A stretch of 36,092 nucleotides of DNA from Calditrichaceae bacterium (GTDB lineage Bacteria > Calditrichota > Calditrichia > RBG-13-44-9 > J075): positions 1 through 36,092 of the forward strand of contig JABWBP010000078.1 in assembly GCA_013360445.1 (NCBI GenBank). Reading direction: 5' to 3'. Shown here piece by piece: positions 25,784 to 32,877 of the stretch. Position numbers and translations under genes: made by a program. The first letter of the stretch is position 1. The number at the start of each line of letters is the position of its first letter. The notes beneath the pieces were generated by a model. It searched no databases. It was not told the origin of the DNA and was given only the letters and a program-made list of their open reading frames with translations.

Positions 25784-26317
25784 ATGGCATCTCTGGACGG
25801 AAAACAGGTAGTAATCATCCTGGGTCAGAAAAACTATAACGACCAGGAATTTGATTATCTTTTCGAGCGCCTGCAAAGCGAGGGCGCGGACGTTTGCGTG
25901 GCCAGCAATACCCTGGAAAAAGCGCTGGGGAGAATCAACGGCCACGTTGCCCCGGATTGCACAATCGAAGATGTCGATCCCCGGGAATTCGCCGCCGTGG
26001 TGTTGATCGGCGGGTACGGCGCGCGGGTTTATTTATGGGACGACGAAAAGACCCATGAACTGCTGCGCAAGTTTTTGGCATCCGGCAAAATCATTGCCGC
26101 AATCAGCACCGCCCCGGTGGCCCTGGCAAACGCCGGCATCCTGCAAAACAAAAAAGCGACCGTCTATCCGGATTACGTGTCCATCCAGGCGCTGGAGAGC
26201 CAGGGGGCAAATCATACTTATGATAACGTGATCGTTGACGATAATATTATTACCGCCAGTGATACGCGTTTCGTGGAAAAATTCGCGGATGCGATTATCC
26301 GGAAACTAAAAGGGTAA
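25784..26317 (+). CDS. DJ-1/PfpI superfamily protein with Ser in place of the nucleophile Cys
   Basis: 177 residues; GGAGG precedes the ATG at 25784, whereas an upstream in-frame ATG at 25757 has no such signal. Typical fold features: VVIILGQKNYNDQEF at the N-terminus, VVLIGGYGARVYLWDD, and the nucleophile elbow IIAAISTAPVALANAG. In most relatives the elbow reads AIC; here the equivalent position is Ser108 (codon at 26105-26107). Glu25-region residues of the family are hard to place by eye. Loss of the Cys argues against deglycase or PfpI-type peptidase activity, so a chaperone, binding or altered hydrolase role is possible. Second gene of the operon. Confidence 0.88.
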   Translation: MASLDGKQVVIILGQKNYNDQEFDYLFERLQSEGADVCVASNTLEKALGRINGHVAPDCTIEDVDPREFAAVVLIGGYGARVYLWDDEKTHELLRKFLASGKIIAAISTAPVALANAGILQNKKATVYPDYVSIQALESQGANHTYDNVIVDDNIITASDTRFVEKFADAIIRKLKG

Positions 26318-26319
26318 CC

Positions 26320-27141
26320 ATGTCGAAAAAACCCGCCAAAGCCTATAAGAATCTCGAATTCTTGAACAGCGCCGAGGCGCGAACCCTGCGAATCCTTGCC
26401 GAATACCTGGAGCCGCAATCGCGCTTTCAGCGGCTAAAGGTAAAAGACACCATCGTTTTTTTCGGGTCGGCGCGCATGGTGGACCGGGAAACCGCCGAAA
26501 AAAACCTGGCCCGGGCAATCGAAATCCATCGCAATGACCCCGGCGAGGAGAATCTGCATCTGAAACGGGTTGCGGAAAAACAGCTTGAGCTTTCCCAATA
26601 TTACGAAGACGCGCGCATCCTGGCCGGCCTGCTTACCCGCTGGTCGCTGAACTTGTACAATACCCAGCGCCGCTTCCTGGTTACGTCCGGGGGCGGCCCG
26701 GGAATTATGGAAGCGGCAAACCGCGGCGCCGGGGAAGTGCCCGGCGGACGCTCGGTGGGGCTGAACATCTCCATTCCCATGGAGCAGGATTGCAATCCCT
26801 ACATTACCGATGAATTGAATTTCGAATTTCACTACTTTTTTACCCGCAAGTTCTGGTTCGTTTACCTGGCCAAGGCCATGGTCGTCTTCCCCGGCGGGTT
26901 CGGCACCTTAGATGAGTTGTTCGAACTGCTTACCCTGCGGCAAACCCGGAAAGTGCAAAAGAAAATATCCATCGTTCTCTACGGGGAGAAATACTGGAAG
27001 CAACTGCTCAATTTCGACCTGATGGTGGAAAACCTGATGATCAACCCGGAAGACCTGAAACTGATCCACTTTTCCAATACCCCGGAAGAAGCATTTGAAT
27101 ATCTGAAGCGGGAATTGACCGAAAATTTCCTGAATAAGTAA
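26320..27141 (+). CDS. LOG-family (TIGR00730-like) nucleotide-processing protein
   Basis: 273 residues, starting 3 nt after the previous stop codon, so translationally linked. Motifs: FFGSAR (47-52), SGGGPGIMEAANRGA (123-137) and PGGFGTLDELFELLT (191-205), the signature PGGxGTxxE of the LOG/lysine-decarboxylase-like family. Family members cleave nucleoside 5'-monophosphates to ribose-5-phosphate and base; some make cytokinins. The N-terminal 40 residues plus the helical stretch 55-110 are longer than in minimal LOG proteins (about 190 residues), placing it in the larger bacterial subgroup. 'Lysine decarboxylase' annotations for such proteins are misleading. Confidence 0.92.
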   Translation: MSKKPAKAYKNLEFLNSAEARTLRILAEYLEPQSRFQRLKVKDTIVFFGSARMVDRETAEKNLARAIEIHRNDPGEENLHLKRVAEKQLELSQYYEDARILAGLLTRWSLNLYNTQRRFLVTSGGGPGIMEAANRGAGEVPGGRSVGLNISIPMEQDCNPYITDELNFEFHYFFTRKFWFVYLAKAMVVFPGGFGTLDELFELLTLRQTRKVQKKISIVLYGEKYWKQLLNFDLMVENLMINPEDLKLIHFSNTPEEAFEYLKRELTENFLNK

Positions 27142-27236
27142 AAAGTGTGAAGTAACGTAGGAAAAGGGAGCCAGGGAAAAGCGCTTCTTCAAGTTCATCC
27201 CGTTACCTTTTTACTTTTACCTTTTTACTTCTTATC
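27133..27236. repeat. Inverted heptamer array after the LOG gene (AAAAAGT / TTTTACT family)
   Basis: Left arm units AATAAGT, AAAAAGT, GTGAAGT, AACGTAG, GAAAAGG (27133-27167) begin inside the last codons of the LOG gene. Right arm units GTTACCT, TTTTACT, TTTACCT, TTTTACT, TCTTATC (27202-27236) are in the opposite orientation. The two arms can pair imperfectly. Confidence 0.75.
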
Positions 27237-27343
27237 CTTCCCTCATATCCCCCGCGCATCAACGGCGCTGCGCTGCGTTTCCCGTCATTAGACCTCCGGC
27301 GGCACAGTCAGGAAGTGACGCGAGCCGCCTGCCGCAGACGTTT

Positions 27344-27372
27344 CGCCGGGCGCTATTCGGCGGCATTTTTTT
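27344..27372 (+). terminator. Possible terminator of the dehydrogenase/DJ-1/LOG operon
   Basis: A 5-bp stem CGCCG/CGGCG with a 9-nt loop, followed by GCA and seven T residues. Short stem, but well placed just before the galT promoter. Confidence 0.5.
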
Positions 27373-27376
27373 ATTC

Positions 27377-27405
27377 TTGATTATATTTGGGTTTTTCGAT
27401 ATATT
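27377..27405 (+). promoter_or_regulatory. Promoter of galT
   Basis: TTGATT (27377-27382), 17 nt, TATATT (27400-27405). Almost the same boxes as the promoter at 4915. Leader about 38 nt. Confidence 0.7.
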
Positions 27406-27450
27406 TGTAACCTATTAAAAAATATTGAATAAACTATTTTTTGTACCAGG

Positions 27451-28449
27451 ATGCCCGAACTAAGAAAAGACCCGATCGTCGATCGCTGGGTGATCATTTC
27501 TTCCGAGCGTGGAAAACGGCCTACAGACTTCCTCAACATCGTCGAAGAAAAAAAAGATATATTCTCTCCCTTTACAGCCGGCAATGAAGATATGACCCCC
27601 CCGGAAATATTCGCCATCCGGCCCGAACATGGCGCTCCCAACACCCCCGGCTGGACACTCCGGGTGGTGCCCAACAAATACCCCGCTTTGCGGGTGGAAG
27701 GGCAGTTGAACCGCCGGGGAGACGGGATTTATGACATGATGAACGGGGTGGGCGCCCATGAAGTAATCATCGAAACCCCGGATAAGGATAGAACCCTGGG
27801 CGATTTAGACATTCCCTCTATCGAGAATGTGTTCCGGGTGTTCAAGGAACGCATCCTGGACTTGAAAAAAGATATCCGCTTGAAATATGCCATGATTTTT
27901 AAAAACCACGGCTTCGCCGCCGGGGCAACCGTAAAGCACTCCCATTCCCAATTGATCGCTACCCCCATCATTCCCAAGCTGGTGCTGGAAGAGCTGCACG
28001 GCGCGAACGCTTATTACAACCTGAAAGAGCGCTGCATTTTCTGCGATATTATCCGCCAGGAACTAAAAGATAATACCCGGGTGGTGTACGATGAAGAGTT
28101 CTTCATCGCCCTGGAGCCCTTTGCGGCCCGTTCTCCCTTCGAGACCTGGATTTTGCCCAAGGAGCACTTCTCCCACTACGAAATGATCGACGAAATCCGT
28201 ATCCGGCACCTTTCGATCACCTTCAAAACGGTCATGCAGAAATTGAATATCGCCCTGCAAACGCCGCCCTACAACTTTGTGCTCCACAAAGCTCCCATGC
28301 AGGAATCCCCGATGCGCCACTACCACTGGCATTTGGAAATCATGCCCAAGCTCACCCGCTTTGCCGGATTCGAATGGGGAACCGGGTTTTACATCAATCC
28401 TACCAGCCCGGAAGATGCGGCGCAGTTTTTGAAAGAAATTGGAGTTTAG
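27451..28449 (+). CDS. galT: Galactose-1-phosphate uridylyltransferase
   Basis: 332 residues. It exchanges UMP between UDP-glucose and galactose-1-phosphate through a uridylylated histidine. The active-site motif reads KHSHSQLIATP (His163, His165), a variant of the textbook HPHxQ that is common in non-enteric GalT proteins. RVVPNKYPAL and YHWHLEIMPKL (His292, His294) are family hallmarks. Cys195-x2-Cys198 may bind a metal, while the N-terminal Cys pair of E. coli GalT is absent. No galK or galE is near. A glycogen-synthase-like gene follows on the same strand, 117 bp downstream, so the pair may serve sugar-nucleotide metabolism. Confidence 0.93.
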   Translation: MPELRKDPIVDRWVIISSERGKRPTDFLNIVEEKKDIFSPFTAGNEDMTPPEIFAIRPEHGAPNTPGWTLRVVPNKYPALRVEGQLNRRGDGIYDMMNGVGAHEVIIETPDKDRTLGDLDIPSIENVFRVFKERILDLKKDIRLKYAMIFKNHGFAAGATVKHSHSQLIATPIIPKLVLEELHGANAYYNLKERCIFCDIIRQELKDNTRVVYDEEFFIALEPFAARSPFETWILPKEHFSHYEMIDEIRIRHLSITFKTVMQKLNIALQTPPYNFVLHKAPMQESPMRHYHWHLEIMPKLTRFAGFEWGTGFYINPTSPEDAAQFLKEIGV

Positions 28450-28450
28450 G

Positions 28451-28500
28451 GTTTGAGGCGGATTGGGCCTTAACGGGTCGAATGCCGGTCCGCCTCAAAC
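28451..28500. other. Perfect 12-bp inverted repeat between galT and the GT5 gene
   Basis: GTTTGAGGCGGA (28451-28462) and its exact reverse complement (28489-28500) enclose 26 nt. It starts one base after the galT stop codon. No T-tract follows, so it may be an mRNA-stabilising or attenuating hairpin rather than a full terminator. Confidence 0.6.
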
Positions 28501-28566
28501 AGGTTCATCGAAGCACTTCAAGGCGAACCAAAAGAGGCGAAAGCCGAAAATATGGCAGAGGAACCA

Positions 28567-30057
28567 ATGAAAGCGTTTAAGATTTGTTACGTTTCGTCGG
28601 AAGTCGATCCGTTTGCGGCAACGGATACGAACGCCGGTTTAGCCGACACCTCCAATGCCCTGCCGGTCGCGCTCAAAGAGATGGAACAGGATATCCGGTT
28701 GATGATGCCGAAATACAAATCCATCAATGAACGGAAATATGTTTTGCGGGAAGTGATCCGGCTGCGGGAAGTCAAGGTGGAGTTAGCGAGCCAGACCAAA
28801 ATCGCGAACGGCAAAACTGCTTTTTTGCCGAATTCAAAAGTACACGTTTATTTCCTGTCCGTGCCGGAGCACTTCGACCGCAAAGGGTTTTATGCCGATC
28901 CGCAAACCCGGGAAACCTACCCGGATAACGCCGAACGGTTTGCCTATTTTTGCAAAGGAGTATTCGAGACCCTTAAGTTGTTATACTGGCAGCCGGATAT
29001 TATCCATTGCAACGATTGGGGAACCGCCTTGATTCCCTTTTATCTCAAAACCCATTATCAAAATGACGATTTCTTCCAAAATACCCATACCATTCTGACG
29101 GTGCACAATTTTTCCGAGCAGGGTGTTTTCCCCATGGAAACCGCCGCCCGAATCGGGATCGGGGAAGAATTTATCGCCCCGGGCAGGGAGTTCGAGCTGA
29201 AAGGCAGCCTGAATCTGCTGAAAGGGGGGATGTTGTTCGCGGACGTGATTAACACGGTGGGGGAAAGATTCGCCGAAGCCATCATTTCCGACCCCAAAGC
29301 CGCGCCGGGATTGCGCGAGGTGATTGCCGCCCGCCAGAAAGACATCTTTGGGGTATTGAACGGAACCGACTATTCGATCTGGAACCCCGAAACCGATAAA
29401 AACCTCTCCGCCAATTATGACCTCAAAAGCCTGGGGAATAAAAGCGCCAATAAAAAAGAGCTTTGCCGGGAACTGAGCCTGGAAAACGATACCTCCCTGC
29501 CGCTGATTGCGCTGATGGGCGAACTCTCGGAGGTAAACGGCGCAGAGCTGGTGCTGGAAAGCATCAATAATTTGCTGAAGTTGAAGGCGCAATGGATCGT
29601 GATGGGCGCCGGTGAATCGCCTTACAACGAGACCTTCAAAAAACTGGCCGGCGAGCACCCCGGCAAGTTGATTTTCTACGAACGCTGGGATACCCGCCTG
29701 GCGCACCTCATCCTGGCGGGGGCGGATATGCTGCTGCTTCCCGCCAAAAGCGATCCCCGCCATGGCTATCACCTGGAAAGCCTGCGCTACGGAACCGTTC
29801 CGGTAGTGCGGGAGGTGAATGAGTTGGCGGAGTGTATCAGCAACTTTGAGCCGGATTCCGGCAAGGGAAACGGCTTCACTTTTTCCGCTTTCAAAAAATC
29901 GGAGATGGTGAACACCCTCCAGGCCGCCCTGAAGCTCTACCCGGACAAAAAAACCTGGGCCAGAATCCAGCGCAATGGTATGAAGGGGGATTTTTCCTGG
30001 CAGGCGACCGCCAAAAAATACCTGAAACTCTACGAACGGGCGAGCCGGAAAAAGTAA
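28567..30057 (+). CDS. Glycogen/starch synthase-like GT5 protein with degenerate active site
   Basis: 496 residues from the ATG at 28567, which has AGAGG five nt upstream; an ATG at 28552 is possible. The whole GT5 layout is present: SSEVDPF, PDIIHCNDWGTAL, LTVHNFSEQGVFP, VLNGTDYSIWNPETD, LRYGTVPVV. Yet positions equivalent to the E. coli GlgA key residues are changed: Lys15 is Thr21 (TNAGLAD for KTGGLAD, with three extra residues before it), Arg300 is Glu319, Lys305 is Asn324 (GELSEVNG for SRLTSQKG) and Glu377 is Asp396 (KSDPRHG for RFEPCGL). The frame is intact, so it is not a simple pseudogene. It could be a regulatory or scaffold paralogue, or use another donor. A normal glgA should exist elsewhere if glycogen is made. 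Confidence 0.9.
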   Translation: MKAFKICYVSSEVDPFAATDTNAGLADTSNALPVALKEMEQDIRLMMPKYKSINERKYVLREVIRLREVKVELASQTKIANGKTAFLPNSKVHVYFLSVPEHFDRKGFYADPQTRETYPDNAERFAYFCKGVFETLKLLYWQPDIIHCNDWGTALIPFYLKTHYQNDDFFQNTHTILTVHNFSEQGVFPMETAARIGIGEEFIAPGREFELKGSLNLLKGGMLFADVINTVGERFAEAIISDPKAAPGLREVIAARQKDIFGVLNGTDYSIWNPETDKNLSANYDLKSLGNKSANKKELCRELSLENDTSLPLIALMGELSEVNGAELVLESINNLLKLKAQWIVMGAGESPYNETFKKLAGEHPGKLIFYERWDTRLAHLILAGADMLLLPAKSDPRHGYHLESLRYGTVPVVREVNELAECISNFEPDSGKGNGFTFSAFKKSEMVNTLQAALKLYPDKKTWARIQRNGMKGDFSWQATAKKYLKLYERASRKK

Positions 30058-30074
30058 TACGGGCGCGTAACTGT

Positions 30075-30695
30075 TTACCCCGCTGTTTTGGGAATGCCCA
30101 ACCGCGCTCCTAAGTAGGCCGCGGGAAGAAAGATCAGCACCCCCACTACCCAGAACCACAACGGATGCGGGATCATGGCCATATTCACGATTCCCGCCAG
30201 CAGCATGATGCCGCCGACGATCATTCCGTGGAGTACCCGGTGTTGGTTGGTGACCAGGGCATGTTTCAGAATCAGTAATTTGTACTTAACACTTTGCTCA
30301 TCTCCAATCGTTGCTTTAAGGATCCCCCAAAATTCTTCCTCCTCTTTTGCACTCCCTATATCTTTTATGATTTTTAATTTACTAATAATATCAATAGGAA
30401 GTCCCTCTGATTTCAGATTTACTAAAGACTGTTCGGTTAGTTTGATTAGCTTGAAACTTCCCGCGATCCGGGCGGCCAGCCAGCCTCCTCCAAAACTCCC
30501 CAACGCCCAGGCTAACAATACGAATAACAGCCCCCCGGTGGGAATATTGGCCATGGCCGCTTTCACGGATTCGGGGTCGGCGGGATTTACTCCCTCCGGC
30601 AAGGGATAAATCTGCTGACCGGCCATTTCTACCAGGGCGATGATAATACCGGCGGCCACGACCCCGGCAATGACGGCGAGAACGCTTCGCATCAT
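30075..30695 (-). CDS. Small integral membrane protein with a soluble insert
   Basis: 206 residues; AGGAGG precedes the first of two ATGs. Four membrane segments: about 4-24, 53-76, 155-175 and 178-197. Between the second and third lies a 74-residue charged, helical stretch (79-152: LTEQSLVNLKSEGLP, EEEEFWGILKATIGDEQSVKYKLLILKHALV). The hydrophobic halves read like one continuous four-helix protein (WALGSFGGGWLAARIAG, then HRVLHGMIVGGIMLLAGIVNM), and the DNA of the insert is far more AT-rich than that of the halves. Function unknown. It converges on the GT5 gene with a 17-bp gap. Confidence 0.85.
   Translation of the reverse strand: MMRSVLAVIAGVVAAGIIIALVEMAGQQIYPLPEGVNPADPESVKAAMANIPTGGLLFVLLAWALGSFGGGWLAARIAGSFKLIKLTEQSLVNLKSEGLPIDIISKLKIIKDIGSAKEEEEFWGILKATIGDEQSVKYKLLILKHALVTNQHRVLHGMIVGGIMLLAGIVNMAMIPHPLWFWVVGVLIFLPAAYLGARLGIPKTAG
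30240..30458. other. AT-rich in-frame insertion within the membrane-protein gene
   Basis: Hand count gives about one third G+C over 30281-30460, against clearly more than half in the flanking parts of the same gene. Near its ends are GTTTCA and AATCA (30263-30274) mirrored by TGATT and TGAAAC (30443-30457). The reading frame is kept across the segment. Confidence 0.5.
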
Positions 30696-30767
30696 GGTGT
30701 GCTTCCTCCTGTTTATATGTTTTTGATGAAATAATTGATTGAGTCTCGGTTTAAGGATTCGTTCGAC

Positions 30768-32462
30768 TCAGGAACGGGTCTTTTTCTTCAAGAACGGATG
30801 CAGCAGCGTGGAAACCAGCACCACGCCCGCGCAACCCACCACGTTGTACCATAAAAACGAAATATCAGTAAAGAAAAAGCAGTACAGCACCGCCGCCTCG
30901 GCGACGAAGGCGGCGTAGAACACCGCGCTGCCGCCGATGCGTTTCAGGTAAAACGCCACTAAAAAGATGCCTAAGATGGTTCCGTAGAACAGCGATCCCA
31001 ATATGTTCACCGCTTCCACTAAGGAACCCAGCCGGCTGGCGGATTCCGCAAAGATGATCGCATAGACGCCCCACAGCACCGTGGCTATTTTCGAGGCGCC
31101 CACGTACTGCTTTTCGCTGTCTTCTTTCCGCAATATGCGCCGGTAAATATCCACTATAGTGGTGGAGGCCAGGGCGTTCAATTCCGCAGCCGTGGAGGAC
31201 ATAGAAGCGGCGATAATAGCCGCGATGACCAGCCCCACCAGCCCCACCGGCAGGTAGCGGGTGACAAAGCTGAGGAAGATGTAGTTGGTATCTTTGGGAT
31301 CCATTCCCGGATCATTGGCGCGGAGCACTTCCACGGCCTGGCTGCGGGTGGCCAGCGCCGCTTCCTGCGCCTGCGCCAGACTGCGCTCTGCCGCGCCGAT
31401 CCGCGCCTCGTCGCCGGAGCGGAGGGCGGAGACCAGCTCCCGCACCCGCGCTTCTTTTTCCGCCGCGGCGGCTTCGTATTGGCGCTCCAGCTCGCTGAAT
31501 TCCTCTGCATATTGGCTGGCGCGGATTTTTCCCGTCTCTACCGAATTGAAAAATACCGGCGGGGCCTCGAATTGATAGAACACGAACAACATCGCCCCGA
31601 TGAAAAGAATGAAAAACTGCATGGGGATTTTGACCATCCCGTTGAGCAGCAGACCCATGCGGCTCTGGGCGATGGAGCGCCCGGTAAGGTAGCGCTGCAC
31701 CTGCGACTGGTCGGTGCCGAAGTAGGAAAGTTGCAAGAACAACCCGCCCAGGATGCCGGACCACACCGTGTAGCGGTTGTTCAAATCGAAGCTGAAATCA
31801 ATCGCGTTCAATTTGCCCATTTTTCCGGCGACGTGGGTGGCTTCCAAAAATGAAATATCCCCCGGCAGGTGATAGAGCAGCACCGCGAAAGCGGCTAACA
31901 TTCCTAAAAAAATGATCAACATCTGGTAGGAATGGGTCCAGTTTACCGCCCGGGTGCCCCCGGAAGCGGTGTAAATGATCACCATCCCGCCCATGAGCAG
32001 GTTGGTCAGGTAAAGATCCCAGCCCAGGATCACGGAGAGAATCAGCGCCGGGGCGTAAATGGTCAGCCCCGCGGCCAAACCCCGCTGGGTAAGGAACAAC
32101 AGGCTGGCCAGCCCCCGGGTTTTCAAATCGAAACGGTTTTCCAGGAATTCGTAGGCGGTGTACACCTTCAGGCGGTGGAAAATGGGCACGAAGGTAATGC
32201 ACAGGATGATCATCGCCAGGGGCAGCCCGAAGTAGAACTGCACGAAGCGCATCCCATCGACAAACGCCTGCCCCGGCACGGAGAGGAAGGTGATGGCGCT
32301 GGCCTGGGTGGCCATGATGGAGAGCAGGATGGTGTACCAGCGCATGGATTTATCGGCCAGGAAATAGCCGGCAATATCTTTGCTGCCGCGGCCTTTCCAG
32401 ACCCCGTAGGCCACGATAAAAACCAGCGAAGCGGTGAGAACGATCCAGTCGAGGGTGTGCAT
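30768..32462 (-). CDS. Sodium:solute symporter (SSS family) with a coiled-coil loop
   Basis: 564 residues, about 13 membrane segments. SSS hallmarks: DWIVLTASLVFIVAYGVWKGRGSKDIAGYFLADKSMRW is split by the family's first helix, then LSIMATQASAITFLSVPGQ, GTDQSQVQRYLT (245-260 region) and AASMSSTAAELNALAS (418-433), the helix that contributes to the sodium site. Between helices near 300 and 395 is an unusual 75-residue Ala/Glu/Arg-rich coiled coil (308-385). The substrate cannot be read from sequence; neighbours (PIG-L deacetylase) suggest a sugar or deacylated product. No Shine-Dalgarno precedes the ATG at 32462; a heptamer array begins 10 bp upstream. Confidence 0.9.
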   Translation of the reverse strand: MHTLDWIVLTASLVFIVAYGVWKGRGSKDIAGYFLADKSMRWYTILLSIMATQASAITFLSVPGQAFVDGMRFVQFYFGLPLAMIILCITFVPIFHRLKVYTAYEFLENRFDLKTRGLASLLFLTQRGLAAGLTIYAPALILSVILGWDLYLTNLLMGGMVIIYTASGGTRAVNWTHSYQMLIIFLGMLAAFAVLLYHLPGDISFLEATHVAGKMGKLNAIDFSFDLNNRYTVWSGILGGLFLQLSYFGTDQSQVQRYLTGRSIAQSRMGLLLNGMVKIPMQFFILFIGAMLFVFYQFEAPPVFFNSVETGKIRASQYAEEFSELERQYEAAAAEKEARVRELVSALRSGDEARIGAAERSLAQAQEAALATRSQAVEVLRANDPGMDPKDTNYIFLSFVTRYLPVGLVGLVIAAIIAASMSSTAAELNALASTTIVDIYRRILRKEDSEKQYVGASKIATVLWGVYAIIFAESASRLGSLVEAVNILGSLFYGTILGIFLVAFYLKRIGGSAVFYAAFVAEAAVLYCFFFTDISFLWYNVVGCAGVVLVSTLLHPFLKKKTRS

Positions 32463-32472
32463 GGAGCGGGGG

Positions 32473-32574
32473 GTTGTCGGTTATTGGTTGTCAGTTGTTG
32501 CTTGTTATTCATTGTCGGTTGTCAGTTGCCAGGGGAGGGGCAACGGACAACCGACAACGAACCACCATCAACAT
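32473..32574. repeat. Inverted heptamer array (GTTGTCR family) upstream of the symporter
   Basis: Left arm: GTTGTCG, GTTATTG, GTTGTCA, GTTGTTG, CTTGTTA, TTCATTG, TCGGTTG, TCAGTTG (32473-32528). Right arm in the opposite orientation: GCAACGG, ACAACCG, ACAACGA, ACCACCA, TCAACAT (32540-32574). It fills the gap between the 48-residue gene and the symporter and occupies the place where a ribosome binding site would be. Confidence 0.85.
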
Positions 32575-32581
32575 ACAATTA

Positions 32582-32728
32582 TTATTCAAACGCCTTCGTA
32601 AAAGCGTAAAACAGCGCAATCAGCGCCAGCAAAGTGGCCAGCACCAGGGCGTACCACCCGTTCCAGCTTTGAAATACCGGGGGCGGTTCCTCTATCTGCG
32701 ATTCAGGGGGATTGAATTCTTTCTTCAT
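32582..32728 (-). CDS. 48-residue single-pass membrane protein upstream of the symporter
   Basis: The ATG at 32728 opens a 48-residue frame: an acidic, Pro-rich start (MKKEFNPPESQIEEPPP), then FQSWNGWYALVLATLLALIALF as one membrane helix, then a short YAFTKAFE end. It is on the same strand as the PIG-L and symporter genes and sits between them with no overlap. Amino-acid composition is sensible and codon use resembles the neighbours. I recall similar short 'SW..WY.LVL' proteins beside SSS symporters in FCB genomes, but cannot verify this here. It may be an accessory subunit. No clear ribosome binding site. Confidence 0.72.
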   Translation of the reverse strand: MKKEFNPPESQIEEPPPVFQSWNGWYALVLATLLALIALFYAFTKAFE

Positions 32729-32759
32729 CGGCAAAGAAATCGAGTGCTCAGGTTTTATC

Positions 32760-32877
32760 GTGTTCAGGTGTTCAAGTATTCAGGTGTTCAAGTGTTTGAG
32801 TGATACAGGAACTTTGTACGAAACTGCTATAATACCAAAACACTAAAACACCGAAACACTTGAACACCTGAACACTA
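32760..32877. repeat. Inverted octamer array (GTGTTCAR family) after the PIG-L gene
   Basis: Left arm of octamers: GTGTTCAG, GTGTTCAA, GTATTCAG, GTGTTCAA, GTGTTTGA (32760-32799). Right arm in the opposite orientation: AAACACTA, AAACACCG, AAACACTT, GAACACCT, GAACACTA (32838-32877). The two arms can pair over about 28 nt with a few mismatches. The array ends 2 bp from the PIG-L stop codon. Confidence 0.88.

Larger units (their letters stand above)
27142..27450. other. Intergenic region between the LOG and galT genes
   Basis: A 309-bp gap that holds the heptamer array, a G+C-rich stretch without open frames, a possible terminator (27344-27372) and the galT promoter (27377-27405). No gene seen. 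Confidence 0.65.

Noticed and set aside
28981-30159. A 392-codon minus-strand frame
   Set aside because: Antisense shadow of the GT5 gene, caused by its codon bias; the plus-strand protein has clear family motifs.
32825-32833. TGCTATAAT, an extended -10 box on the plus strand in the octamer-array loop
   Set aside because: No -35 at proper spacing, and it would transcribe antisense into the PIG-L gene. A functional role cannot be supported.
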